Positions 20,261-30,524 of a stretch of 64,000 bases of DNA are shown here, piece after piece. The translations under genes and the position numbers were made by a program. Source of the stretch: Scilla litardierei (Eukaryota > Streptophyta > Magnoliopsida > Asparagales > Asparagaceae); NCBI GenBank assembly GCA_030789695.1, contig CM061139.1:203581641-203645640 (forward strand), read 5' to 3'. The notes under the pieces are model-generated. The model saw only the letters and a list, made by a program, of their open reading frames with translations, made no database searches and was not told the origin of the DNA. Each line of letters begins with the position of its first letter. The first letter of the stretch is position 1.

Positions 20261-23200
20261 CTATTGGTAGAATTTTAGCAGATGTTTTGCGTTCCAAGGG
20301 TGGGCCAGTTCGCTCCCTTCGGGGGTAGCCAGGATGTACGTGGCCGGTCCGACAATATCGATGACCGTGTAGGGCCCTTCCCATTTAGCGGCCAGCTTTC
20401 CCCGCTGCGCAGTCTCGGGGCGGAAGGTGGCATCTCGGAGGACCAAATCGCTGATCCTGAAAGTCCGCGGTTTCACCCGGGAGTCGTAATACCGTGCCAT
20501 CCTCTGGCTGTGTTTGACGAGGCTGGTCAGGGCCCGGTCTCGTACCTCGTCTATCAACTCAAGACTGAGGCCGAGTCCTTCTCCGTTGATTTCTTCGTCG
20601 AAGAGCTTTAGCCGGAGTGTCTCTTCGCCGATTTCCACAGGTACGACCGCCTCCAATCCGTACGCTAGCATGAAGGGACTTTCTCCGGTCGAGGCCTTGT
20701 GGGTGGTACGATAGGACCATAGGATCCCTGGTAGCTCGTCGACCCATGCCCCCAGGGCGGCGTCCACCTTCTTCTTCATTGGGTTCAAGATACATTTATT
20801 CGCGGCCTCCGCCATTCCGTTGCACTGTGGGTGGGCGACTGACGCGAACTGGAGTTTGATCCCCCAACCCGAGCAGAAGTCGCGGAAGCCTTCGCAATCG
20901 AACTGCTTTCCGTTATCCGTGACTATGGAGCGGGGGATCCCGAAGCGGCATATGATGGATTGCCAGATGAAGCCCTTCATGTCCGTCCACGCGATTCGCG
21001 CCAGCGGCTCTGCTTCGACCCATTTTGTGAAGTAGTCCACGACGACGACTAGATACTTCCTTCCCCCGGAGGCCTTTGGGAAAGGCCCCAGGATGTCGAG
21101 TCCCCACTTGGCGAAGGGGATCGGGCTCAAGATGGGCATCAGGTTGGTCGGAGGTGCAGTCGTCCGTCGGTAGAACTTCTGGCACGCCTCGCACTTTTTG
21201 ACGTACTGTACTGCATCCAGGATCATCGTCGGCCAATAGTATCCTTGGCGCATTATCTTGTGGGCGATGGTGCGCCCGCCATGGTGGTTTCTGCAGAAGC
21301 CTTCGTGTACCTCGCGGATGACTTGCTCAGCCTGCTCCGGTCCCAAGCATTTCAGGTAGGGCAGGACGTCGAAATTGGCGCGGCGGCGGCGGTACAGCAC
21401 TCCGTCGAGGAGCACGAATGTCAGGGCCCGCCTTTCCACCTGTTTAGCCAGCATTCGCTCCTCGGGTAGTTCACCCGTCTCTAAGTACTTCATAATGGGG
21501 GTCATCCATGACGTCATCGTGCCCGTGCACATCAGTTCTCCTTCGTCAATGGTTGGAGTCAATAGGCTTTCGACGTAGATTGCCTTCCCGATCTCGGCCG
21601 CTGAGGAGGAAGCCAGCTTAGACAGGGCATCCGCCCGGAGGTTGTTGGAGCGGGGTAGGTGCTGGACGTCCGCTTTCTTGAACTTACGGAGTTCGATCTG
21701 GATGCGATTCAGGTATCGCTTCATTGTTTCCTCTCGGGACTCGGAGCCCCCCAGGATCTGTTGGATGACGAGACGGGAGTCACTTAGGAGCAACACGTTC
21801 GTCGCCCCCACTGTCCTAGCGAGTTTTAACCCGTTAACCGCGGCTTCATACTCCGCGACATTGTTGGTGGCCGGGAAGCTGAAGCGTAGGGCGTATTCCA
21901 ACGAACATCCGTCAGGTGTCTGAATGACGATACCCGCTCCTGTCCCGGAGCCCGTCGCGGAGCCGTCGACGTGGATGGTCCATAATTCGCCCGCTGTCAT
22001 CGGGGAGGGCGCTGAGGGTCCGCCCACCTCGATCCTCCGTGTGGACGTGGTCGCCGATGGGAGCTCTGTCCGGTCCCCCGGCGGGACTTCCGTGGTGCAT
22101 TCCACCATGAAGTCGGCCAGCGCTTGACCCTTGATCGCCGTCCGGGCTTTGTACGTTATGTCAAACTCGCTGAGCTCGACGCTCCAGTTGAGCATCCTCC
22201 CCGACCGCTCCAGTCTTTTCAGGCTCTTTTCGAGGGGCATGCCGGTGTGGACGGTTATGGGGTGGGCCTGGAAATAGGGTCGGAGCTTCCGGGCTGTGGT
22301 GATTAGGCAGTAGGCGGCTTTCTCGATAGGGCTGTAACGAGTCTCCGCATCCTGGAGGATCCGGCTGGCATAGTAAACAGGGCGTTGCACCCCTCCTTCC
22401 TCCTTGATCAGGACGGAGCTAACGGCCTCCTCGTTGGTCGCCAGGTACAACCCTAGGGGTTCGCCTTCCTCCGGCCGTGCGAGGAGCAGTGGGCTCTGTA
22501 GGTATGCTCTCAGCTCCGCGAACGCCCGCGCGCAGTCGTCGTCCCACGGGATCACCTTCCTCTTGTCTTTAGCTTCGCCAAAGGCTGTGCGCAAGACCCT
22601 GAAGAAGGGGAGCGATTTCTCCGCCGATTTCGACAGGAATCGTCCCAGAGCAGCAATCCGGCCATTCAGTCGCTGCAAGTCCCGGATCGTCCGGGGCTCC
22701 GTCATACCGATGAGGGCCATCACCTTGTCGGGGTTCACCTCGATTCCCCGCTTCGTTATCATGAAGCCCAGGAATTTTCCCGATTGCACGCCAAAGATAC
22801 ACTTCGCGGGGTTTAGCCTCAGATTGTACCGGCGGACCCTCTGGAAGGTTTCCTACAAGTCGGCGAGGTGGTCGGGGGCCCTTCCGCTCTTCACCAGCAT
22901 GTCGTCGATGTAGACCTCCAAGTTTCGCCCCACCTGAGGGCCGAATATTCGATCAACCATCCGTTGATAGGTCGCCCCGGCGTTCTTCAGTCCAAAGGGC
23001 ATCTTGGTGTAACAGAAGGTGCCTTTATCAGTGACAAAAGACGTCTTCTCCGCATCCCCATCTGCCATCGGTATCTGGTTGTATCCCGAGAAGGCGTCCA
23101 TAAAGCTTAACAACTCATAGCCGGACGCCTGGTCCACCAAGTGGTCGATCCTGGGCAGAGGGAAGCTGTCCTTCGGGCATACCTTGTTGAGGTCGGTGAA

Positions 23201-23466
23201 GTCGACGCACATGCGCCACTTTCCACTGGGCTTCTTCACCAGAATGACGTTGGCGAGCCAGTCGGGGTAGTCCACCGGCCGAACAAATTTGGCTTCGAGG
23301 AGCCGCTCTACTTCTTCCTCGGCTGCCCTCTTCTTTTCGCCCCCCGCACTTCTCTTCTTCTGTCGAACAGGTCGGGCTTCCGGGTCCGTATTCAACCTGT
23401 GGGAGATTACCGTCGGGTCCACCCCGGGCATGTCGGCAGGTGACCATGCGAATATGTCCGCGTTTT
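20261..23466 (-). pseudogene. Tat pol: reverse transcriptase, two RNase H domains, integrase (one in-frame stop)
   Basis: This minus-strand frame encodes the replication enzymes. RT carries [11 protein letters not shown] and the catalytic YIDDMLVKS, with [10 protein letters not shown] before them. After RT there is a degenerate original RNase H (SRILQDAETRYSPIEKAAYC), then a second, archaeal-type RNase H starting WTIHVDGSATGSGTGAGIV. This double arrangement marks the Tat lineage. Integrase follows with an HHCC zinc finger (CRNHHGGRTIAHK ... CEACQKF), catalytic D residues in GLDILGPF and TDNGKQF, and the E in CNGMAEAAN. A single TAG at 22853-22855 interrupts RT. The frame is otherwise open from 23491 to 20261, with 23467-23491 coming from the inserted Athila LTR. 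The original protease-RT junction was cut by the Athila insertion. Confidence 0.95.
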
Positions 23467-23825
23467 TGATCGCTCCGGGACGTAACCCCAAAGAATGGTT
23501 GTAGTTTTACCGCAAGTGCACGGTGTAGCAGCGAGCGGGTTATCGAACACAGGGAGGACGAATGACCGTGCTTGATCCAATCAACCTGGCTATTTAAGAA
23601 GAGAGAAATTTGCCTTTGGCGATCCTGTCACAATCGTCAGACAAAGTACGGAAATATCAAATCAAATAAAGAACGTCTAGGGAATGGGGAATTCCCGCTA
23701 CTCACCATATTTCGTAAAAGCGGTTCATCGGCATCAAAATCGCTAGAATAAGATTTTGGATGAACTAGTTGCAACTGAATGTAGAACCAAGCTCACGCTC
23801 TCGCGCTGTTGCCGCTCTATAGCTA

Positions 23826-24128
23826 TCCTAGGCTCGGGTCCAATCTCTTGCAAACCCTAGCCTAGGGAAGCTAGCATTAGGATCAACATCATCGTTCAAT
23901 CGCGCACCGAGCCCAATCTCTTGCAAACTCGGCTCACGACTTAGATTAGGATAGTTCCTACCCGTCCAATCTCTTGCAAACGGGTATTGGCGCGGAATTG
24001 GAACCGGAAACCCTAGTATCGGTCCAATCTCTTGCAAACTGATACTACGGAAATTTGATTCCAACCCAATTCGGATTTCTAGGGTTTCCTATCGAATTGG
24101 GATCCAATCTCTTGCAAATCCCAATCGA
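23826..24128 (-). repeat. five hairpins with one conserved loop in the Athila leader (3' LTR copy)
   Basis: The 14-nt word CCAATCTCTTGCAA occurs five times (from 23840, 23913, 23966, 24024 and 24104). Each is flanked by arms that pair with each other but differ from copy to copy. Hairpin 1 is CCTAGGCTCGGGT/ACCCTAGCCTAGG. Hairpin 2 is CCGAG/CTCGG. Hairpin 3 is TACCCGT/ACGGGTA. Hairpin 4 is TAGTATCGGT/ACTGATACTA. Hairpin 5 is ATTGGGAT/ATCCCAAT extended by ATCG/CGAT. In element RNA the loop reads TTGCAAGAGATTGG. The other LTR has the same five (about 33811-34113). Confidence 0.85.
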
Positions 24129-24517
24129 TGTGAATTCCTAGCCATCCGTAGTAAATTGATCCCAATCTAATCTCTAATAGCAATTCTAACGAAATTCCTA
24201 CCAATTCATCACAATTATGAAATAGGGCTTGTAGGGTTCATCCCCACGCCCCAAGACGTGGCGACTACTCATAATTCATAGCAAGATCACAAAAATAATC
24301 AATGAAATAAGCAATAGAATTCATCACAATATTGAGATATGCAATAAAAATAGAATTTTTAGAGAAGAGAGAAGCAAACCAATGAAGTTCTTCAATTAAT
24401 CCAACAAAAATCCAATTTTGTCTCCTCTCCAATCTCAAGAACAAAACTAAAAAGCTAATCTAAAAAGCTGCAAAAAATCTAAGAGAAAGGCTCCCAAAAC
24501 TAGGGTAAAAACAGGGG

Positions 24518-24525
24518 TTAAATAG
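24518..24525 (-). promoter_or_regulatory. TATA-like box of the Athila LTR
   Basis: The minus strand reads CTATTTAA within GGGGCTATTTAACCC, just downstream of the palindrome array. The equivalent in the 5' LTR is 34503-34510. It places the five hairpins about 400-690 nt into the transcript. Confidence 0.5.
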
Positions 24526-24607
24526 CCCCCAAAATCGTCCAAAAACTGTGACCAAAATACCCCTGCGCAACCTGTTTTCCGCAATTTTCGCTACAGGCAG
24601 CGCGTCG

Positions 24608-24990
24608 CACTCGGCCGAGTGACAAAAGTCGCTCGGCCGAGTGAAACCCCTGTAATTTTCCAGTAAGTCTCGATCTTCAGGGGTCTTCACTTCGGGGGCG
24701 GCTCGGCCGAGTGAGTTGTCGTCACTCGGCCGATGGCTTCATGGTACTCGGGCGATCGGGATTATCCACTCGGCCGAGTGGGTCTTCTGAAGCTCAGGCA
24801 GCCGAAAAACAGTAACATGGCGATTTTTGAATGGCTTCGTCTGGGCGCCACTCGGGCGGACGGGGTCTCGTCACTCGGCCGATGTGGTCTCCGTCGCTCG
24901 GTCGAGTGCACGTATGAATCGTGTCTGATCTGGTCGGCCGAGCGGTGTCTCGCTGGTCGGCCGAGTGGCTCCTCCACTCGGCCGAGTGGG
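24608..24990 (-). repeat. CACTCGGCCGAGTG palindrome array in the Athila U3
   Basis: About nine full or partial copies of the 14-bp palindrome CACTCGGCCGAGTG lie directly upstream (in sense) of the TATA-like box. Each has several CpG sites. The 5' LTR holds the same array at about 34593-34975, and a third array lies inside the element at 29871-30199. Confidence 0.9.
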
Positions 24991-25283
24991 ACACAAAACA
25001 TGCCCAAACTGCTTATTTTGGCCTCCTCGTCGCTCCTGCGACGTCCGTTCTTTTTCCGCTCCTCTCCAACAGCAAAATACCACTCGGGGAGGTCGTCGGT
25101 GACCCTCTGGAGTAAGTGCATCTCGAGATCACTCCAAGTCGCGCCAAATCACCTGAAATGCGACAAAAACAACAAATCGTGAAAAGCATCGCAATATCGT
25201 CGATATATCGTGAAAAACATGATTTGGGCGATCTAAATGGCATGCAAACATGCGGTAAAAAAGTATAAAATAAGGAGTGATCA

Positions 25284-27225
25284 AAATCCCCCAAGCTTGC
25301 CTCTTACTCGTCCTCGAGGAAGATAAGTAAAAGGCGAACCCGGTGGATTCGGAAAACGAAAACGGCGAAAAATGAAGAATGAAAAACGGAGAAGAATGAA
25401 AAACGAAATAAAAATAAAGAAGAAAGAAAGAAGCGAAGAGGTAAGCCGCTAGATCATTTTCTCAGGACGTGGGTTCCGCTTACTCATATAGCATGCACTG
25501 GACGAAAAACACGTGTCAAAGAGTTTTATTTTGATATCATAGTATAATAGTGCAAATAGAAATAGAAAACCCACGAACAACAATATAAACATGAAAAACG
25601 GAATAATTTTATAATTAACATCGTCTGAATCATTTAAAGCGGTATACAAATCACAGATCACACACTTTTCAATTGAATGCTTTCTATCAGGAGTATAAGA
25701 GTATCACACTATAGAATAGAGAGAATAGAAAAGTATGGATTTCATGAAATGAGTGCTAGGCTTAGATTTCTGGATTTCGTAAAGCTAAAAATAATCTCAC
25801 CGAGTATAGAATATTACTTAGCCTAGGTTGTCGTGCAACGTCAAGTAGTCACTCTCTCACACATCAATGGATCCCCTCCCCCAAGCTTATCTATAAGCGT
25901 GGTGGCATAAAAAAAATATTTACATCCCCATTTTTATAAAGCTCCAAAAGCAATGAAAAGAGAAGAGAAAGAAAGAAAGTGAGATGGGATCTTTTATTGA
26001 GGATTTTTCCTCTTTTCTCTTTTTTTTGAAGCAATAGCATATATACACAAAGATCCCAACTCAAAGAGAGATAATGATATACAAGAATATTTTCTCTTTT
26101 TTTTTCTTTTTTTTTGAATAAGAAATTTGGAGCTAGGAATTAATAGCGGGGGAAATGCCATATAATAGAATCGCTAAGGGGAGATTCACCAATGATTTTA
26201 AAAGTAGAGAAATGATGTTCAAGATTTGTGGAGAAAGAAATGAATATATCTCTCGGTTCACTCTATAAGACATGCACGACAACTTCAGCAGGGTAATCTA
26301 ATCTACTCAGTTTCGATCACAAAAAAGCTAACTAATCCAGATTTATCATAGCTAACATCATTCAATCATCCTGAAGTGAAATGTACAGTTCATGCATATA
26401 GAAGTGATATAGGAAAAGAAATCAGTACTCCAGATATAGGCATTCAATGCGTGAATCTTGGTGTGTTTTCTGTGATAGCATACATATGAATATTCAGACT
26501 CAGCTAATAATAAAATTTCATCCATTTTCATGTGGAAAAAGTGTGGGTTACTATCTCTAGATGCAAGGCAAGTCATAGCATATGATATCAGAAATAAAGT
26601 CTAAGACATGACAAATATAGCATGCATATAGAATAAGCTAACTCCACGTCATCATCATCACAGAAAAGTCATCTCTAGCATGAGATGAAAAAGAAAAGAA
26701 ATAAAGATAAAGGGAAAATAGAACTATTTACAATGCGGCACACAGAAAAATAAGAAAAACGTGATGCATGGCAAAATAAGAAAAAATGATGAAAAATAAG
26801 TGCAAAAGCGAAAAACGGTGTGAAAAACTAGAAATAAAGGTGGCAAACCGAAAAAAGAACGTGAGAACTCACTCCCCCAAGCTAAATGGCACAGTGTCCT
26901 CAGTGTGCAAAGTGTGGCACACCGAGAGACAAGTAATGTGAGGGGTAAGTGAGGATGCATGCATGATGGGGAAAAAAAGGAAAATAAACGAAAAATAAAG
27001 AAACGAAAAATATGATGCGGACATGATGCATGCACAGATAGGAGTGATACAGATATAAAGATGGGGCACCAAAAACTCTCACTCTCTCCCAAAAAAGATA
27101 TATAAGGATACGATCTGAATGAGAAACCCAAAATAAGTGAGGGGAGGGGGGTGGACAAAAATGCAACAGGACCCAGCAGAAACGGGCAGCACAACGGCAG
27201 GAAAAAACGATGGCATCAAGGGTGC
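25284..27225 (-). other. Athila 3' non-coding region with repeated polypurine-like tracts
   Basis: On minus, AGCTTGGGGGATTT abuts the 3' LTR and would be the polypurine tract. Near-identical tracts AAGCTTGGGGGAG at about 25877-25889 and TAGCTTGGGGGAG at about 26872-26884 lie further upstream. The rest is AT-rich with homopolymer T and A runs (25990-26120) and no gene. Confidence 0.7.
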
Positions 27226-29301
27226 CTAAGAAGGTGGTGCTGCGCCGTCTCCGTCCTGAGGCGGAAGTGGTGGTGGTGGCTGGACAGGCCGCTGAGCGGG
27301 TGTGGGTGTGGAAGTGGTAGCAGGCTGAGTGTGTGTGGAAGTGCGGGTGGGAACCTGCTGGGTGGGTGGGGGTACGCGGGGGAGACGCTCCAGGACCTGG
27401 TTAAGACAGTAGTGAATCTGGGGGATCAGGTCAAAGCGGCCAGCCATCGCAGAGACGGTGGAGGACAGGGTCCTAAGGTCGCCTCTGAGGCCACTCACCG
27501 CCACCTCTAGAGCACGAATGCTCTGAAGTACAGTGTCGGGGGGAGGTTGTGCAGAGGGACGCACCGGTCTGGGCTGTGCAGGGCGTGGCTGGCGTACTCG
27601 GGTCGCGTATGTGACGGGCTCAGCGGGGAAGGGAACGAAAGGTGCTGCGCTCGCAAATGTGGGCCTGGCCTCAGTGTGAGGCCGGGGCACCGGCTGGTGA
27701 GAAGTGGAGGCAGCAGCAGCGAAAGAAGAGTGCAAAAGTGGCAGCGAGGCGGCCAGAGAGGTCAGTGGCACAGAAGTGTGGACAGACACCACGACACTCT
27801 CGGAAAATACAGAAGCAGTAGAGACAGAGGGCTCTCCGCACTCAACTACGGTCGGGGGGCGCTCGGGTGGTGCAGAAGAAACGGGCTCAGCAGACAGAGG
27901 GCCAGTGGTGGTGGTGACAGCCTCGGAAGCAGTGGAGGTAGGCTCAGCTAAGGTGCTCCCGACACCGACAGAGGTGGGGACAGAGGTGTCAGGAGCAGCA
28001 GAAACATCAGGTATAGGCTGAGGGGCCACAGGGTCAACAGGGGCAGCAGGCTCGGCAGGGGCGACAGGGTCTGCGGGGGCAGCGTGGGCAGCGTGGGCCT
28101 GCTCGGCCTCCTCGGCCTCGAGCACGTAAGCAGCGGGGATGAGAACATCCATCGCAGGGAGCCAGTCCACATGGGCTGGTGCAATCTGAGTCCGAGCTGG
28201 GCTCGGAAGAATCATGTAATCTGCACCGTAAGGGCCGTGCAACCAGACCCAGTGACGCTCACCGTGCGGACGAAGCATCTTCATCCGGGCCATAACATCG
28301 ATCGACAAAGAAGTGGGGCCCGGTACTCGTCGCAGGTCGTCAGGGAAATCCTCGCCGGTCATAAGGGCAAGCAAGGTGATCAGGCCGCCGCAGCATATCG
28401 GTGAGCGAGCGCCCACCGATACAATGATGCGGTCCAAAAACCAAGCCGCGACATCAATCACGACGGTGGGGACAAGCTCATCGCCATCCCTAGATAGAGC
28501 TCTGGGACGTGTCATCGCGTAGAGCATGTAGAGCTCTGGCGTAGACATCGTGCCCGGCTCATATCTGGCCAAAAAGGTCGTCGCCATAAGGCGCTGAGCA
28601 ATACGGAGGCAGGGATGGACAATGGCCGAGGCCTTGGCCTTACTAGGGTCAAAGGCAGCGTGAAGACCCGTAATCCGGGCCCAGAAGGCACCGGCGTCGA
28701 AGGAAGGTGGGGGGATATGGGTGGGGCCGTAACCGCGATCGGCTCCGGGGACAGCGGGCCACGAGAAAAATGCTCTCATCATATCGAGAGTGACCCGGCA
28801 CTCCCGGTCCATGAACCGAAACGAGCATCCCTCGTCGGTCCGGGCGATCGAACTCAGTACCTCAAGTGTCGGACGGGTAAACGTGTCCGCCGACACCTGA
28901 AAGAAATCTCGCCAGCCCACGTTGTCGTACAACGTGAGCATCCCCTCTAGTACCCCCAGGCGTCCTAGGTCGGCAAGGTGTGCAAACCTGGAGGGTACGA
29001 TCGAGCGCTGGGAGATACGCTCGAAGACGGCGCGGTGTGCGTCGTCTCGGAACGTAATCCCGAGCGGCCCGACCAGTGGAGCCGGAGGTGGTGGCTGTGG
29101 AGCGGCAGGGAGTGGCTGTGCGGGCTGTGTGGGCGCTGCAGGCTGTGCGGGGTGTGCGGGGCCTGCAGGCTGTGCGGGGTGGATGGGGTGTGTGGGAGAA
29201 GGCGGAGGAGAGTCCTCCAACTCGTGGGAGGGGCCGGCATCATCCGACCGCTTCCGCTTGGCGGAAGCTCTCTTCGACCGCGGCCGTGTCCGGGGCGGCA
29301 T
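27226..29301 (-). CDS. Athila accessory protein (Athila ORF1-like, envelope-position ORF)
   Basis: The 691-codon intact frame lies between gag-protease and the 3' LTR, the place where Athila elements carry their extra gene. It opens with a basic, possibly nuclear-targeting head (PPRTRPRSKR, AKRKR). A Pro/Ala/Gln repeat stretch follows (residues about 35-85). A globular domain of about 300 residues comes next, with RSIVPSRFAHLADLGRLGVL, NVGWRDFFQV, PTLEVLSSIA and SFRFMDRECRVTLDMMRAFF. These match the pattern of plant Athila ORF1-type proteins of unknown function. A Pro/Ser/Thr-rich linker and a coiled coil (SIRALEVAVSGLRGDLRTLS) end it. I see no signal peptide or membrane span, so 'envelope' describes position only. 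The open frame and the own upstream TATA suggest selection or recent origin. Confidence 0.75.
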   Translation of the reverse strand: MPPRTRPRSKRASAKRKRSDDAGPSHELEDSPPPSPTHPIHPAQPAGPAHPAQPAAPTQPAQPLPAAPQPPPPAPLVGPLGITFRDDAHRAVFERISQRSIVPSRFAHLADLGRLGVLEGMLTLYDNVGWRDFFQVSADTFTRPTLEVLSSIARTDEGCSFRFMDRECRVTLDMMRAFFSWPAVPGADRGYGPTHIPPPSFDAGAFWARITGLHAAFDPSKAKASAIVHPCLRIAQRLMATTFLARYEPGTMSTPELYMLYAMTRPRALSRDGDELVPTVVIDVAAWFLDRIIVSVGARSPICCGGLITLLALMTGEDFPDDLRRVPGPTSLSIDVMARMKMLRPHGERHWVWLHGPYGADYMILPSPARTQIAPAHVDWLPAMDVLIPAAYVLEAEEAEQAHAAHAAPADPVAPAEPAAPVDPVAPQPIPDVSAAPDTSVPTSVGVGSTLAEPTSTASEAVTTTTGPLSAEPVSSAPPERPPTVVECGEPSVSTASVFSESVVVSVHTSVPLTSLAASLPLLHSSFAAAASTSHQPVPRPHTEARPTFASAAPFVPFPAEPVTYATRVRQPRPAQPRPVRPSAQPPPDTVLQSIRALEVAVSGLRGDLRTLSSTVSAMAGRFDLIPQIHYCLNQVLERLPRVPPPTQQVPTRTSTHTQPATTSTPTPAQRPVQPPPPLPPQDGDGAAPPS

Positions 29302-29850
29302 ATCGGCCCCGAGCGCGAGCCGAAAAAGTGTAAAAAGTGCGGCGTGTGCAAAATAAAGGAAAGAGTGTACCCCGACACGCCGCGAGTGCTAAGCAATGGA
29401 AGAGTGGGAAGACAGCGCCTCCGCGAAGCCCAAATCAGTCCGTAGAAGCTCCCCTGGGCTCCCCTAAGCTCCCAAAAACAACATGCGCATGAAATGGAGA
29501 TATCAGCGGGTAATATTCAAAACGTATGGAGCATTAGGGGTATAATAGATAGATATAGAAATTGATTAGGGTTTGGGGGTCGTTTAGCACATGGATCCTC
29601 GAAAAATGCACAAAAAGAGGAGAAAAAGCCGAAATTGGCGATACCGGAGGTGGTCAGAGCGGCGGCCGCCGGCGGCGACTCGGGCGAGGCGCGGCGGGTG
29701 CTCGGCCGGCGGTGGCTGGCCGAGCGACGGCGCTGCGGTGGTCGGCTGGGCGAGTGAGGACGAGAGCGAGGGGAACGGGCGAGGGGAATGCGAAGTGTCG
29801 CGGGCGATTTGGGTTTTTGCGTTTCGAAAAACGTGCCCCCCCTCGGCCCC
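29302..29850 (-). other. leader between internal TATA and Athila accessory ORF
   Basis: On minus this is about 550 nt, first GC- and C-rich (29840-29600), then AT-richer, ending at the ATG at 29301. It resembles a plant gene 5' UTR. No conserved protein lies in it. Plus-strand and minus-strand frames here are short and GC-driven. Confidence 0.4.
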
Positions 29851-29858
29851 TTATATAA
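29851..29858 (-). promoter_or_regulatory. internal TATA box upstream of the Athila accessory ORF
   Basis: The minus strand reads TATATAAGG. It comes immediately downstream, in sense, of the internal palindrome array. This repeats the order seen in the LTR (array, then TATA) and suggests a second promoter for the accessory ORF. Confidence 0.5.
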
Positions 29859-29870
29859 TAAAAGTTACGA

Positions 29871-30199
29871 CTCGGCCGAGTGACTAGGTCACTCGGCCGA
29901 GTGGGATTAAATGAAATATCCTCCTCGCTTACGCTTCGGCCGAGTGGCTTTGCCAGCCTCGGCCGAGTGGAGTAAGTCCATTCGGCCGAGTGGCTCAAGC
30001 TACTCGGCAAGACTCGCCCTAGGAGCGTATCCGTTTTACTCGGCCGAGTGAAAATGTATACTCGGCCGAGTAGCAGTTATACTGAAATCAGGAAAATAAA
30101 CAGAGAGTTGGGTACAACAGACTTCCCTCGTTCGTGAGCGGCTCGGCCGGACGAACTTGTGTACTCGGCCGAGTGACTAGTATACTCGGCCGAGTGAGC
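29871..30199 (-). repeat. internal CTCGGCCGAGTG palindrome array of Athila
   Basis: About ten full or partial copies of the palindrome found in the LTRs lie here, 0.6-0.9 kb upstream of the accessory ORF start. The sequence between palindromes differs from the LTR arrays, so the motif rather than the whole LTR is shared. Confidence 0.9.
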
Positions 30200-30462
30200 C
30201 TTGTGTTCTGCTGTTTGTCTTCGTTTGAGCTCTAAACTCCGTCTTTCTTCCTCCAGTCGATTTCATCTTACTCCTAAGCATCGAGCGTCTTCCTGGGACG
30301 CTCCTCGTCGTCTCGTTCATCCTCCTCATGATGGATTTACATATCTCCTCTCCTGTCAAGAAAAATAGGACCCGTTATCACAAAATTTTTGGGCGAACGA
30401 CTCAAAACACTAAAAATTTCTAAAACAAAAATAAAGAAAAAGTAAACATAAAGCAATAACCG

Positions 30463-30478
30463 TCGGGTTGCCTCCCGA
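30463..30478 (-). other. hairpin marking the pol-deletion junction in Athila
   Basis: TCGGGTTGCCTCCCGA on plus (minus TCGGGAGGCAACCCGA) forms a 5-bp stem. A closely similar GGGAGGCAACCC next to GAGCGCTT is, from memory, found after pol in plant Athila elements. Here it follows the protease after only 45 nt, so the RT-to-integrase region is missing between them. Confidence 0.5.
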
Positions 30479-30524
30479 TAAGCGCTCGTTTAAGGTCGTG
30501 AGCTCGACCCCCTATGATTTTCAA

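Larger units (their letters stand above)
23467..25283 (-). repeat. 3' LTR of the Athila element
   Basis: On minus the order is a palindrome array CACTCGGCCGAGTG (24990-24608), a TATA-like CTATTTAA (24525-24518), then in the transcribed leader five hairpins sharing one loop (24125-23830). The LTR ends GATCA on plus, next to AAGCTTGGGGGATTT on minus. Confidence 0.95.

Noticed and set aside
27226..29301. Calling the Athila accessory ORF a viral envelope glycoprotein
   Set aside because: No signal peptide, transmembrane segment, glycoprotein-like cysteine pattern or fusion-peptide-like region is visible. Only the position is envelope-like.
27151..29445. Plus-strand frames opposite the Athila accessory ORF
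   Set aside because: The minus-strand frame is far longer and matches the family pattern. These are Gly/Arg/Cys-rich shadows.
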